Of a DNA stretch of 33,215 nt, positions 16,617 through 24,678 are shown piece by piece (position 1 is the stretch's first letter; every line of letters starts with the position of its first letter). Location: the NCBI GenBank assembly GCA_019424135.1, contig JAHYZZ010000005.1, forward strand, positions 53,960 to 87,174, written 5' to 3'. The stretch comes from Lachnospiraceae bacterium. Its GTDB lineage: Bacteria; Bacillota; Clostridia; Lachnospirales; Lachnospiraceae. Under the pieces are notes generated by a model. The model ran no database searches and was not told where the DNA came from. It saw only the letters and a program-made list of their open reading frames with translations. The position numbers and the translations under genes were made by a program.

Positions 16617-17300
16617 ATGGAGTCCAATTTTACGGTGAATATGAATGAATATCTGCCGCTCAGGGACGTGGTATTTAATACCCTCAGGCAGGCGATTCTC
16701 AGAGGAGAGCTAAGGCCTGGAGAGAGGTTGATGGAGGTTCAGCTTGCAAACAAACTGGGCGTTAGCCGGACGCCGATCCGGGAGGCAATTCGAAAGCTGG
16801 AACTGGAAGGACTGGTGCTGATGATCCCAAGAAAGGGGGCTGAGGTGGCAGATATCACGGAAAAAAGTCTGATGGATGTATTGGAAGTAAGAAAGGCATT
16901 GGAGGAGCTGGCTGTGCAGCTATGCTGTGACAAGATCACGCCGGAAGAAATTCAGGAGCTTCATACGGCAGCAGATGATTTCCGGAGGATTTTGAAGACC
17001 AGCAGTGATGTGACAGAGATTGCCGAGGCAGACGTGCGTTTTCATGACATTATCTACCTGTCGACGGGAAATCAGAAGCTAATTCAGCTTCTGAGTAACC
17101 TTAGGGAACAGATGTATCGGTATCGGGTGGAGTGTATTAAACGGAAAGAATCTCATCCGAGGCTGATCGCAGAGCATGAAGAAATCATCCGGAGAATTGA
17201 AAATAAGGAAAAAAGAGAGGCGGCCGATATTATATGCCGTCATATTGATAATCAGGCTGAGGTTGTAACGGACGTGATTCGGACAAAACATGGTGAATAA
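16617..17300 (+). CDS. GntR-family regulator with FCD domain
   Basis: 227-residue regulator. The N-terminal winged helix (about 10-80) contains LRQAILRGELRPGERLMEVQ and LGVSRTPIREAIRKLELEGLV; the C-terminal all-helical FCD ligand domain has the metal-site pattern D...H in ADVRFHDIIYLSTGN and further histidines in LIAEHEEII and ICRHIDNQ. The ATG at 16617 sits one base after the ispE stop, with AGGAGG inside ispE, so translation is coupled. The ligand is probably a carboxylate or sugar acid, as for other FCD proteins, but none of its neighbours is an obvious target. Its place between ispE and spoIIR looks like conserved gene order rather than a functional link. Confidence 0.9.
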   Translation: MESNFTVNMNEYLPLRDVVFNTLRQAILRGELRPGERLMEVQLANKLGVSRTPIREAIRKLELEGLVLMIPRKGAEVADITEKSLMDVLEVRKALEELAVQLCCDKITPEEIQELHTAADDFRRILKTSSDVTEIAEADVRFHDIIYLSTGNQKLIQLLSNLREQMYRYRVECIKRKESHPRLIAEHEEIIRRIENKEKREAADIICRHIDNQAEVVTDVIRTKHGE

Positions 17301-17357
17301 GGAAGGAATTTCCTGTCAAAACTCTTGGTAGAAAAGAAAAGGGGGATGACAGGACCT

Positions 17358-17996
17358 ATGAAAGAAAGAGTCTGCATAATAGCAGCGGTCTGTATCGCGC
17401 TGGCGGCTACATTTTTGATCAGCATTCAGAGAGCAGAAGAGGTAGAGGCAAAGGTAGGAAAGACACAGCAGGAGCTGGCAAAAGAGGTATTTCGCTTTCA
17501 TGTAGTGGCTAATAGCGACAGCAGCCAAGATCAGTCGTTAAAGCTGATGGTACGAGATGCAGTGCTGGCAGAAATGAAATCGGATCTGCCAGAAGAAAAG
17601 GCAATGGATGCCAAGGAAGCACAAGACTGGGCCAGGGCTCATTTAGAAGAGATCGAGGAGACAGCCAAAGAAGTGGTTCGGCAGGAAGGATATACTTACG
17701 GGGTACGGGCAGAAGTGACAACGTGTGAGTTTCCTGATAAGCGTTATGGCGATCTTTGGTTTCCGGCAGGAGAATATCGTGCTTTGAAAGTCAGCCTGGG
17801 GAAAGCTTCCGGGCAGAATTGGTGGTGTGTGCTGTATCCCAATCTGTGCTTTCGAGATTCTGTTTGTGCAGTTGTGGATGAAGAAGGAAAAGAGGAACTG
17901 GAAGAGGTCTTGACGGCAGAAGAGTACGAAATGATCACGGCGTCTACCAAATTTAGGATAAAATGGTTCTTTTTAGGAGACAATAAAGATGATTGA
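17358..17996 (+). CDS. spoIIR: stage II sporulation protein R
   Basis: Forespore-made signalling protein, exported to the intermembrane space, where it triggers SpoIIGA to process pro-sigma-E in the mother cell. A hydrophobic N-terminal segment (about residues 5-24) acts as signal/anchor. The family core is visible as FRFHVVANSDSSQDQSLKLM, then YGDLWFPAGEYRALKVSLGKA and GQNWWCVLYPNLCF. The start is uncertain: ATG at 17358 (GGGGGA 11 bases upstream) is preferred; ATG at 17346 and TTG at 17325 are in frame but poorly spaced. The last 8 bases overlap the start of the CDF transporter gene, so the two are translationally coupled. Confidence 0.9.
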   Translation: MKERVCIIAAVCIALAATFLISIQRAEEVEAKVGKTQQELAKEVFRFHVVANSDSSQDQSLKLMVRDAVLAEMKSDLPEEKAMDAKEAQDWARAHLEEIEETAKEVVRQEGYTYGVRAEVTTCEFPDKRYGDLWFPAGEYRALKVSLGKASGQNWWCVLYPNLCFRDSVCAVVDEEGKEELEEVLTAEEYEMITASTKFRIKWFFLGDNKDD

Positions 17997-19164
17997 TTTT
18001 TTAGTAAAAAGATTCGTAAAAGATTATGAAGATATCGATAAGGTGTCTGTCAGAACTGCCTATGGAGTGTTGGCGAGTTTGACGGGCATCTTTTGTAACA
18101 TATTTTTATTTTTGGTGAAGGGAAGTGTCGGATTTTTTCTGCAAAGCCTATCTGTTATGGCAGATGCGTTTAATAATCTTTCTGATGCAGGATCTTCTAT
18201 TGTGGGACTGATCGGGGTAAAGATGGCCAGCAAGCCGGCAGATAAGGAACATCCCTTTGGACATGGAAGGATCGAATATATAGCGGCCCTGGTGGTGGCG
18301 TTCCTGGTACTCGAGATTGGATTTACCTTCTTGAAAGAGGCGGTCGGAAAGATTCAAAATCCGCAGGACCTGAATTTTCAAACGGTTTCTGTAGTGATCC
18401 TGATCCTTTCCATCGGCGTGAAACTGTGGCTTGGCATGTTTAACCGGAAGCTTGGAAAACGAATCGACTCCAAGGTAATGATGGCTACGGCTACAGATGC
18501 CATGGGGGATGTGGTTACCACATCGGCAACCATTGCATCGCTTTTGATTTTTCACTTTACCGGCTGGAACGTAGATGGTATCGTAGGCCTTGTGGTGTCG
18601 TTGATTGTGATGTGGGCTGGAGTGGGAATTGCAAAAGATACTCTGGAACCGCTGATCGGAGAGGCCGTTCCGGCAGAGGAGTATGAGAGGATCAGTCAGT
18701 TCGTGGAGCAATATGACGGGATTGTCGGAAGCCACGACTTGATCGTACATAATTACGGACCTGGAAGAAGCATGGCGTCAATCCATGCGGAAGTGCCCAA
18801 TGATGTGGATATAGAGTCCTCCCATGAGGTTATTGACAGGATTGAACGGGACTGTATTAAGCAGCTGGGAATTTTTCTGGTCATCCATATGGATCCGGTG
18901 GAGACCCGGGATGAAAAGGTGATTGAGACCAGGCATAAGGTGGAGCAGATCCTGGAAGCGCTGGATCCTGCAGTTACCATTCATGACTTCAGGATGGTCA
19001 GTGGAAAGGATCAGAAGAATCTGATTTTTGACATGGTGGTACCGTTTGCATATGACGAAAAGAAACAGGAAGATCTGAAGAGATCTGTGGCAAAGCTTTT
19101 GAAACTGACGGGAGAAAACTATCAGTGTGTTATCACGGTGGAAAGGAGTTACGTAGGCCAATGA
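17989..19164 (+). CDS. cation diffusion facilitator (CDF) family transporter
   Basis: 391-residue divalent-metal/proton antiporter of the cytoplasmic membrane with about six transmembrane helices, followed by a cytoplasmic C-terminal domain (from about 215). Metal-site regions are MADAFNNLSDAGSS in TM2 and TATDAMGDVVTTSA in TM5, the latter a DXXXD pattern that is more usual in manganese/iron-type CDFs than the HXXXD of zinc transporters. An HPFGHGR loop follows TM2. The C-terminal part is longer than in YiiP and appears to contain a second CDF-like beta-alpha-beta unit (FRMVSGKDQKNLIFDMVVPF). It overlaps spoIIR by 8 bases and the thioesterase gene by an ATGA. Metal specificity is not certain. 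Confidence 0.92.
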   Translation: MIDFLVKRFVKDYEDIDKVSVRTAYGVLASLTGIFCNIFLFLVKGSVGFFLQSLSVMADAFNNLSDAGSSIVGLIGVKMASKPADKEHPFGHGRIEYIAALVVAFLVLEIGFTFLKEAVGKIQNPQDLNFQTVSVVILILSIGVKLWLGMFNRKLGKRIDSKVMMATATDAMGDVVTTSATIASLLIFHFTGWNVDGIVGLVVSLIVMWAGVGIAKDTLEPLIGEAVPAEEYERISQFVEQYDGIVGSHDLIVHNYGPGRSMASIHAEVPNDVDIESSHEVIDRIERDCIKQLGIFLVIHMDPVETRDEKVIETRHKVEQILEALDPAVTIHDFRMVSGKDQKNLIFDMVVPFAYDEKKQEDLKRSVAKLLKLTGENYQCVITVERSYVGQ

Positions 19165-19883
19165 GAAGAGAAAATGAGTATATGTTTAAAAGCCGTGTCA
19201 GGTTCAGTGAGTCTGATCACCACCAACAGATTACGTTGCCAGGGATTATCAATTATTTTCAGGACTGCAGTACCTTTCAGTCAGAGTTTTTAGGGGACGG
19301 TATCGATGCCTGTAATGAAAGGGGAAGAGGATGGGTGTTGTCTTCCTGGCAGGTAGAAGTGGACAGGTATCCCAGAATGGGAGAGATGGTGACAGTCAGG
19401 ACCTGGGCCTGCGGATTCCAGGGACTTTACGGCTATCGCAATTTCTGCCTGGAGGATGAAGAAGGTCGTATGGCAGCGTATGCATTTAGTGTCTGGGTGT
19501 ATATGGATACGAAAAAAGGGCGTCCGGCAAAGGTAGACGAAGAGGAAGCAGCTCGCTATGGGCAAGGAGAGCCTCTGGAGATGGAGTATGCATCCCGGAA
19601 GATTGTGCCGCCGGAAGAATCCAAGGAGCGCACGCCCTTTCCGGTGCGCAGGTACCATATCGATACCAATGAACATGTAAATAACTGCCAGTACGTGCAG
19701 CTGGCCCAGGAGATCCTGCCGGACCCGGAAGGAATCTGGCAGATGCGGGCCGAGTATAAAAAGTCGGCAGTATATGGGGATATGATTTTCCCCAAATATG
19801 CAAAAGAAGAGAGCCGAGAGGTGGTAGAGCTATGTGATGAGAAAGGGAAACCCTACGCACTGATCGAGTTTAAGAGGAGATAA
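19161..19883 (+). CDS. acyl-ACP thioesterase
   Basis: 240-residue hotdog-fold enzyme that releases fatty acid from acyl carrier protein, related to plant FatA/FatB and to bacterial two-hotdog homologues. The first hotdog begins FKSRVRFSESDHHQQITLPG; the second contains the catalytic motif HIDTNEHVNNCQYV, with the Asn and His of NXHVNN. The ATG at 19161 overlaps the CDF stop as ATGA; AAAGGAG is present in the end of the CDF gene, at a slightly long spacing. A start at the internal ATG of YMFKSRV is possible. No fatty-acid synthesis genes are adjacent, so it may set acyl-chain release for general lipid metabolism. Confidence 0.9.
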   Translation: MRRENEYMFKSRVRFSESDHHQQITLPGIINYFQDCSTFQSEFLGDGIDACNERGRGWVLSSWQVEVDRYPRMGEMVTVRTWACGFQGLYGYRNFCLEDEEGRMAAYAFSVWVYMDTKKGRPAKVDEEEAARYGQGEPLEMEYASRKIVPPEESKERTPFPVRRYHIDTNEHVNNCQYVQLAQEILPDPEGIWQMRAEYKKSAVYGDMIFPKYAKEESREVVELCDEKGKPYALIEFKRR

Positions 19884-19885
19884 CG

Positions 19886-20725
19886 ATGGCATTAGCAGAT
19901 GGATTGGGAAAGAAACAAAGACTGATGGCGGTAAAGAAGGTAGAGTTTGGCATGTATCTGGGAAATAAGGAGGAGCGAGTCCTCCTTCCGGCAAAACAGG
20001 TGCCGGAGGATCTGGAGCTTGGCGATCCGGTAGAAGTGTTTCTCTATAAAGATTCGTCGGATCGGCTGATCGCAACGACTCAGGAGCCGAAGATTATGTT
20101 AGGAGAGGTGAAAGCCCTTAAGGTGGCAGATACTGGAAAGATCGGCGCGTTCCTGGACTGGGGGCTTCCCAAGGATCTTCTTCTTCCGTTTAAGGAACAA
20201 ACGACAAAAGTGAAAAAAGGAGATGAGGTACTGGCGGCGCTGTATATAGATAAATCGGGACGCCTCTGCGCTACCATGAAGGTCTATGATTTGCTTTGCA
20301 CAAATTCACCCTATCAGAAGGATGATCATGTGGAGGGAATCATCTATGAAACCAGCGAGCGGTTCGGTGTATTTGTGGCGGTAGATGACTGTTACAGCGC
20401 GTTGATTCCCAAAAGAGAAGCGTTTGGGGAGCTGAAAGTAGGAATGCGTATTAAGGCAAGAGTCATTCAGGTGAGAGAGGATGGTAAGCTGACTTTAAGT
20501 GTCCGGGAAAAGGCATATCTACAGATGGACGTGGATGCACAGATGGTACTGGAAAGAATCCTGGAGTCTGGAGGAAGCCTCCCTTTTACCGACAAGGCGT
20601 CTCCAGAGCTGATTAAAAAGGAATTCGGATTTAGCAAAAATGCATTTAAGCGCGCGGTGGGAAGACTTTTAAAGGACGGAAAGATACAAATCACGGAAAA
20701 AAAGATTGAAATCCTTGACAAATAG
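19886..20725 (+). CDS. S1-domain RNA-binding protein, CvfB family
   Basis: 279-residue cytoplasmic protein with AGGAG before the ATG, starting two bases after the thioesterase stop. It has an N-terminal S1-like beta domain (VEFGMYLGNKEERVLLP), a second and a third S1/OB unit (KIGAFLDWGLPKDLLLPFKEQ and VEGIIYETSERFGVFVAVDD), and a C-terminal winged helix (PFTDKASPELIKKEFGFSKNAFKRAVGRL). This is the layout of CvfB/YitL, an RNA-binding protein that affects virulence-gene expression in Staphylococcus. The RNA targets are unknown. The promoter of the next small gene lies within its last codons. Confidence 0.9.
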   Translation: MALADGLGKKQRLMAVKKVEFGMYLGNKEERVLLPAKQVPEDLELGDPVEVFLYKDSSDRLIATTQEPKIMLGEVKALKVADTGKIGAFLDWGLPKDLLLPFKEQTTKVKKGDEVLAALYIDKSGRLCATMKVYDLLCTNSPYQKDDHVEGIIYETSERFGVFVAVDDCYSALIPKREAFGELKVGMRIKARVIQVREDGKLTLSVREKAYLQMDVDAQMVLERILESGGSLPFTDKASPELIKKEFGFSKNAFKRAVGRLLKDGKIQITEKKIEILDK

Positions 20726-20733
20726 GATATAAT
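20706..20733 (+). promoter_or_regulatory. sigma-A promoter of the 77-residue protein gene
   Basis: TTGAAA (20706-20711) and TATAAT (20728-20733) are 16 bases apart, overlapping the last codons of the CvfB-like gene. The nearby TTGACA at 20715 is only seven bases from the -10 and cannot serve as its -35. Confidence 0.75.
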
Positions 20734-20772
20734 AAAGGCGATAGGAAAGTATTGGAAAGGAGACCAATCAAG

Positions 20773-21006
20773 ATGAAAGTGCAGAACATTACAGATATCG
20801 ATAAGTTTTTTGAAGTGGTAGATTCCTGCAAAGGCAAGGTAGAGCTGGTAACAGGAGAAGGCGACAGACTGAATCTGAAGTCCAAGCTGTCCCAGTATGT
20901 ATCTATGGCAAACATCTTTTCAGGCGGAGAGATTCCGGAACTGGAGGTTGTAGCTTATGAGGCGGAAGATATTGAAAAACTGGTAAAGTTCATGATGAAC
21001 AGCTAG
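20773..21006 (+). CDS. small conserved protein of unknown function (77 aa)
   Basis: The start at 20773 (MKVQNITDIDKFFEVVDSCK) has AAAGGAG eleven bases upstream; the longer frame from 20752 includes the ribosome site itself and is rejected. The sequence is acidic with no signal peptide, membrane segment or cysteine motif; it continues GKVELVTGEGDRLNLKSKL and ends in EAEDIEKLVKFMMNS. I know similar small proteins from Lachnospiraceae genomes, sometimes mislabelled as poly(A) polymerase, but no function. It has its own promoter and terminator, so it is a one-gene unit and is probably well expressed. Confidence 0.8.
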   Translation: MKVQNITDIDKFFEVVDSCKGKVELVTGEGDRLNLKSKLSQYVSMANIFSGGEIPELEVVAYEAEDIEKLVKFMMNS

Positions 21007-21037
21007 GAACAGTTTGCAAAAGATCATCCAAAATGAT

Positions 21038-21089
21038 AAAAGATCTGCCGGAGAGAAAGAAGTTTTTCTTTTCCGGAGATCTTTTTTTT
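21038..21089 (+). terminator. rho-independent terminator
   Basis: A long stem in which AAAGATC and CCGGA (21039-21052) pair with TCCGG and GATCTTT (21072-21085), extended by AGAAAGAA/TTTTTCTTT inside. It is followed by a run of T residues to 21089. It closes the 77-residue protein gene, and the dnaE promoter begins at once. Confidence 0.85.
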
Positions 21090-21097
21090 GATATAGT
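21089..21097 (+). promoter_or_regulatory. extended -10 promoter before dnaE
   Basis: TGATATAGT fits the extended -10 pattern TGnTATAnT, 42 bases before the dnaE ATG and directly after the terminator T-tract. No good -35 is visible because the region upstream is the terminator arm. Confidence 0.5.
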
Positions 21098-21138
21098 GGA
21101 AGAAGAATATGCAGGTGAGAGAAAGGGGGCGGGAAAAT

Positions 21139-24100
21139 ATGAGTTTTGTACATCTTCACGTTCATACGGAGTATAGCCTCCTGGACGGATCAAATAAAAT
21201 CAAAGAGTGTATCTCCAGGGTGAAAGAACTTGGCATGGATAGTGTGGCTATTACAGACCACGGTGTCATGTATGGTGTGATTGACTTTTACCGGGCGGCG
21301 AAAGCAGCCAAAATCCGGCCGATCTTAGGCTGTGAGGTCTATGTGGCGCCAGGAAGCAGGTTTGAGAAAGAGGCGGGCGGCAGCGGGGATGACCGGTATT
21401 ATCATCTGGTGTTGCTGGCGGAAAATGACCTGGGATACCATAATTTGATGAAGATTGTCTCTCGGGGATTTACCGAGGGATATTACTATAAACCAAGAGT
21501 AGACCTTGAGCTTTTAAGAGAGTATCATGAGGGGATCATCGCCTTAAGCGCCTGTCTGGCCGGAGAGGTGCAGAAAAATATCCTGCGGGGTATGTATGAG
21601 GAAGGAAAGGCAGCAGCCCTTAGATATCAGGAGATTTTTGGGGAGGGAAATTTCTTCCTGGAGCTTCAGGACCATGGCATGGCCCAACAGCGCCTGGTCA
21701 ATCAGTCCCTTCTTCGGATGTCCAAGGAGACGGGAATTGATCTTGTGGCTACCAATGATGTGCACTATACTTACGCAGAGGATGAAAAGCCACATGATAT
21801 TCTTCTTTGCCTGCAGACTGGGAAAAAGCTTCAGGATGAGGATCGGATGCGCTATGAGGGAGGTCAGTATTATATCAAATCTGAGGAAGAGATGAGGGAG
21901 TTATTTCCTTATGCCCTGCAGGCGCTTGAAAATACTCAGAGGATCGCAAACCGGTGTCATGTCGAGATTGAGTTCGGCGTGACAAAGCTTCCCAAATATG
22001 ATGTGCCAGAAGGGTATACTTCCTGGGAATATCTGAATAAGCTTTGCTATGATGGTCTGGAACAACGATATCCACAGGTAAAGGACTCACTGAGGAACCG
22101 GCTGAAATATGAATTGTCCACGATTCAATCGATGGGTTATGTAGACTATTTCCTGATCGTATGGGATTTTATTAATTACGCAAGGACCCAGGGCATCATG
22201 GTTGGGCCAGGGCGCGGGTCAGCGGCCGGAAGTATTGTCTCCTACTGCCTTGGGATTACCAGCATTGATCCTATCAAGTATCAGCTGCTCTTTGAAAGGT
22301 TCCTGAATCCGGAGCGTGTCTCCATGCCGGATATTGATGTGGATTTTTGTTTTGAGCGCAGACAGGAAGTCATCGACTACGTGGTGAGAAAATATGGAGC
22401 CGACAGGGTGGTGCAGATCGTCACCTTTGGTACTCTTGCGGCAAAAGGCGTGATCAGAGATGTGGGAAGAGTCATGGATCTGCCGTATGGATATGTGGAC
22501 AGCATTGCAAAAATGATCCCGGCAGAACTGAACATTACGCTGGACCGGGCTCTGGCTATGAACCCGGAGCTGAAAAAATTGTATCTGGAGGATGATAGGG
22601 TCAGGGATCTGATTGACATGTCCAAACGCTTGGAAGGACTTCCCAGGCATACATCCATGCATGCAGCGGGCGTGGTTATCGGTCAGAAAGCCATCGACGA
22701 ATTTGTTCCTCTGTCTCTGGGATCTGACGGCTCGGTGACGACTCAGTTTACCATGACGACCCTGGAAGAATTGGGACTTCTAAAGATGGATTTCCTGGGG
22801 CTTCGTACACTGACGGTGATCCAGGACGCGCAGAAGCTGGCAAGCCAGAGTTCTGGAACAGAGATTGATGTAGAGAAGATCGATTATGATGATAAAGAAG
22901 TGCTGGCATCCATTGGTACAGGAAAGACGGATGGAGTATTCCAGCTGGAAAGTGCAGGGATGAAGAGCTTCATGAAGGAGTTAAAGCCCCGGAGCCTGGA
23001 GGATATTATTGCAGGAATCTCCCTTTACCGCCCTGGACCTATGGACTTTATTCCCAAGTATATCAAGGGCAAGAATCATCCGGAGATGATTACCTATGAC
23101 TGTCCCCAGCTTGAACATATCCTGGCGCCTACCTATGGCTGTATCGTTTATCAGGAGCAGGTGATGCAGATTGTACGTGACCTGGCAGGATATACCTTGG
23201 GGAGAAGTGATCTCCTGCGGCGGGCCATGTCTAAGAAAAAAGGTGACGTGATGCAAAAAGAGCGTCACAACTTTGTCTATGGCAACCCGGAAGAAAACGT
23301 GCCTGGCTGTATCGCAAACGGCATTGATGAAAAGACGGCAAATCAGATTTATGATGAAATGATCGATTTTGCGAAGTACGCATTTAATAAATCCCATGCG
23401 GCGGCTTATGCGGTGGTGGCCTATCAGACGGCATGGTTGAAATATTATTATCCGGTAGAGTTTATGGCGGCTTTGATGACTTCTGTGATCGATAATTCCA
23501 GCAAGGTGTCAGAATATATTTATACTTGCCGTCAGATGGGAATTGAGATTTTGCCGCCGGATATTAATAAAGGTGTGGGAAATTTTTCGGTAGACCATGG
23601 GAAAATCCGATACGGGTTAGGTGCGATTAAGAGTATCGGTCGTCCGGTGATCCAGTCGATCATCGAGGAGAGGGAGGCAGGCGGAGAATTTAAGAACCTG
23701 AAAGATTTTATCGAGAGACTTTCCGGCAAGGAGGTTAATAAGCGGACCATTGAAAGTTTTATCAAATCTGGGGCGTTTGACAGCCTGGGAGGAACCAGAA
23801 AACAGTTTATGGTCATTTATCTGCAGGTGTTAGATCAGGTGAATCAAGAAAAGAAATACTCTATGACAGGACAGATGTCCTTATTCGATATCGTTTCTGA
23901 TGAACAGAAGGCGGAGTTTGATGTTACGCTTCCCGATGTAGGAGAATACGAAAAAGAGACGAAGCTTTCTTTTGAAAAAGAAGTGCTCGGAATCTATTTA
24001 AGCGGACATCCGTTGGAAGAGTATGAAGAAAAATGGAGAAAAAACATTACCAGGACCACGCTGGATTTTCAGCTGGATGAGGAGACTGGACGGACAAAGG

Positions 24101-24615
24101 TTCACGACGGCGCCAAAGAGATGGTAGGCGGTATGATTACTGCAAAAACCATCAAGTATACCAAGAATAATAAAGTGATGGCGTTTCTGACGCTGGAGGA
24201 TCTGGCCGGCAGTGTGGAAGTTATCGTCTTTCCAAAAGACTATGAGAAAAATCAGCAGTATCTGAATGAGGAGAGTAAAGTATTTATCCGGGGAAGGGTA
24301 TCAGAGGAAGATGAAGCGGCCAGCAAGCTGATTTGCGAGACGGTGATTCCCTTCGAACAGACCAAAAGAGAACTGTGGCTTCAGTATCCGGATAAAACTT
24401 CTTATTTGGAAAATGAACCAGAGCTTTTTAAGCTTCTTCAAGACTCCGACGGAGATGATACCGTAGTTATTTACTGTAAAAAGGAAAAGGTGGTCAAAAA
24501 GCTTCCGCCAGGCAGAAACGTGGCTGCAGATAAGGTCCTGTTAAGCAGGTTGACGAATTATCTGGGGGAAACTTGTGTAAAACTGATAGAAAAACCCATT
24601 GAAAACCGTCATTAA
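21139..24615 (+). CDS. dnaE: DNA polymerase III subunit alpha (DnaE)
   Basis: Replicative C-family polymerase of 1158 residues. The start at 21139 (MSFVHLHVHTEYSLLDG) opens directly into the PHP domain, and AAAGGGGGCGGG precedes it; ten extra codons of the longer frame are rejected. Catalytic aspartates are D400 and D402 in PDIDVDFCF and D551 in KMDFLGL. The order PHP, palm/thumb/fingers, helix-hairpin-helix, then an OB fold (VGGMITAKTIKYTKNNKVMA) at about 985-1060 identifies DnaE rather than PolC; there is no internal 3'-5' exonuclease. In Firmicutes with PolC, DnaE extends primers; PolC itself is not in this window. pfkA follows. Confidence 0.98.
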   Translation: MSFVHLHVHTEYSLLDGSNKIKECISRVKELGMDSVAITDHGVMYGVIDFYRAAKAAKIRPILGCEVYVAPGSRFEKEAGGSGDDRYYHLVLLAENDLGYHNLMKIVSRGFTEGYYYKPRVDLELLREYHEGIIALSACLAGEVQKNILRGMYEEGKAAALRYQEIFGEGNFFLELQDHGMAQQRLVNQSLLRMSKETGIDLVATNDVHYTYAEDEKPHDILLCLQTGKKLQDEDRMRYEGGQYYIKSEEEMRELFPYALQALENTQRIANRCHVEIEFGVTKLPKYDVPEGYTSWEYLNKLCYDGLEQRYPQVKDSLRNRLKYELSTIQSMGYVDYFLIVWDFINYARTQGIMVGPGRGSAAGSIVSYCLGITSIDPIKYQLLFERFLNPERVSMPDIDVDFCFERRQEVIDYVVRKYGADRVVQIVTFGTLAAKGVIRDVGRVMDLPYGYVDSIAKMIPAELNITLDRALAMNPELKKLYLEDDRVRDLIDMSKRLEGLPRHTSMHAAGVVIGQKAIDEFVPLSLGSDGSVTTQFTMTTLEELGLLKMDFLGLRTLTVIQDAQKLASQSSGTEIDVEKIDYDDKEVLASIGTGKTDGVFQLESAGMKSFMKELKPRSLEDIIAGISLYRPGPMDFIPKYIKGKNHPEMITYDCPQLEHILAPTYGCIVYQEQVMQIVRDLAGYTLGRSDLLRRAMSKKKGDVMQKERHNFVYGNPEENVPGCIANGIDEKTANQIYDEMIDFAKYAFNKSHAAAYAVVAYQTAWLKYYYPVEFMAALMTSVIDNSSKVSEYIYTCRQMGIEILPPDINKGVGNFSVDHGKIRYGLGAIKSIGRPVIQSIIEEREAGGEFKNLKDFIERLSGKEVNKRTIESFIKSGAFDSLGGTRKQFMVIYLQVLDQVNQEKKYSMTGQMSLFDIVSDEQKAEFDVTLPDVGEYEKETKLSFEKEVLGIYLSGHPLEEYEEKWRKNITRTTLDFQLDEETGRTKVHDGAKEMVGGMITAKTIKYTKNNKVMAFLTLEDLAGSVEVIVFPKDYEKNQQYLNEESKVFIRGRVSEEDEAASKLICETVIPFEQTKRELWLQYPDKTSYLENEPELFKLLQDSDGDDTVVIYCKKEKVVKKLPPGRNVAADKVLLSRLTNYLGETCVKLIEKPIENRH

Positions 24616-24628
24616 TTACGGTAAAATG

Positions 24629-24657
24629 TTGCTCGGAGAGGTAGTAATCATTAATAT
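24629..24657 (+). promoter_or_regulatory. possible promoter of pfkA
   Basis: TTGCTC (24629-24634) and TAATAT (24652-24657) are 17 bases apart, ending 21 bases before the pfkA start. Both boxes deviate from consensus, so this is a tentative call. Confidence 0.4.
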
Positions 24658-24678
24658 AAATACAATGGAGGAATGATC

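Noticed and set aside
15755..16627. 290-codon open frame on the minus strand opposite ispE
   Set aside because: It is rich in Cys, His and Arg in the pattern of an antisense shadow and matches no family; ispE on the other strand is certain.
20715..20733. TTGACA followed by TATAAT near the end of the CvfB-like gene
   Set aside because: The boxes are only about seven bases apart, too close for one promoter. TTGAAA at 20706 with a 16-base spacer is used instead.
24605..24623. Small hairpin ACCGT-N8-ACGGT after dnaE as a terminator
   Set aside because: The stem is only five pairs and there is no T-tract after it.
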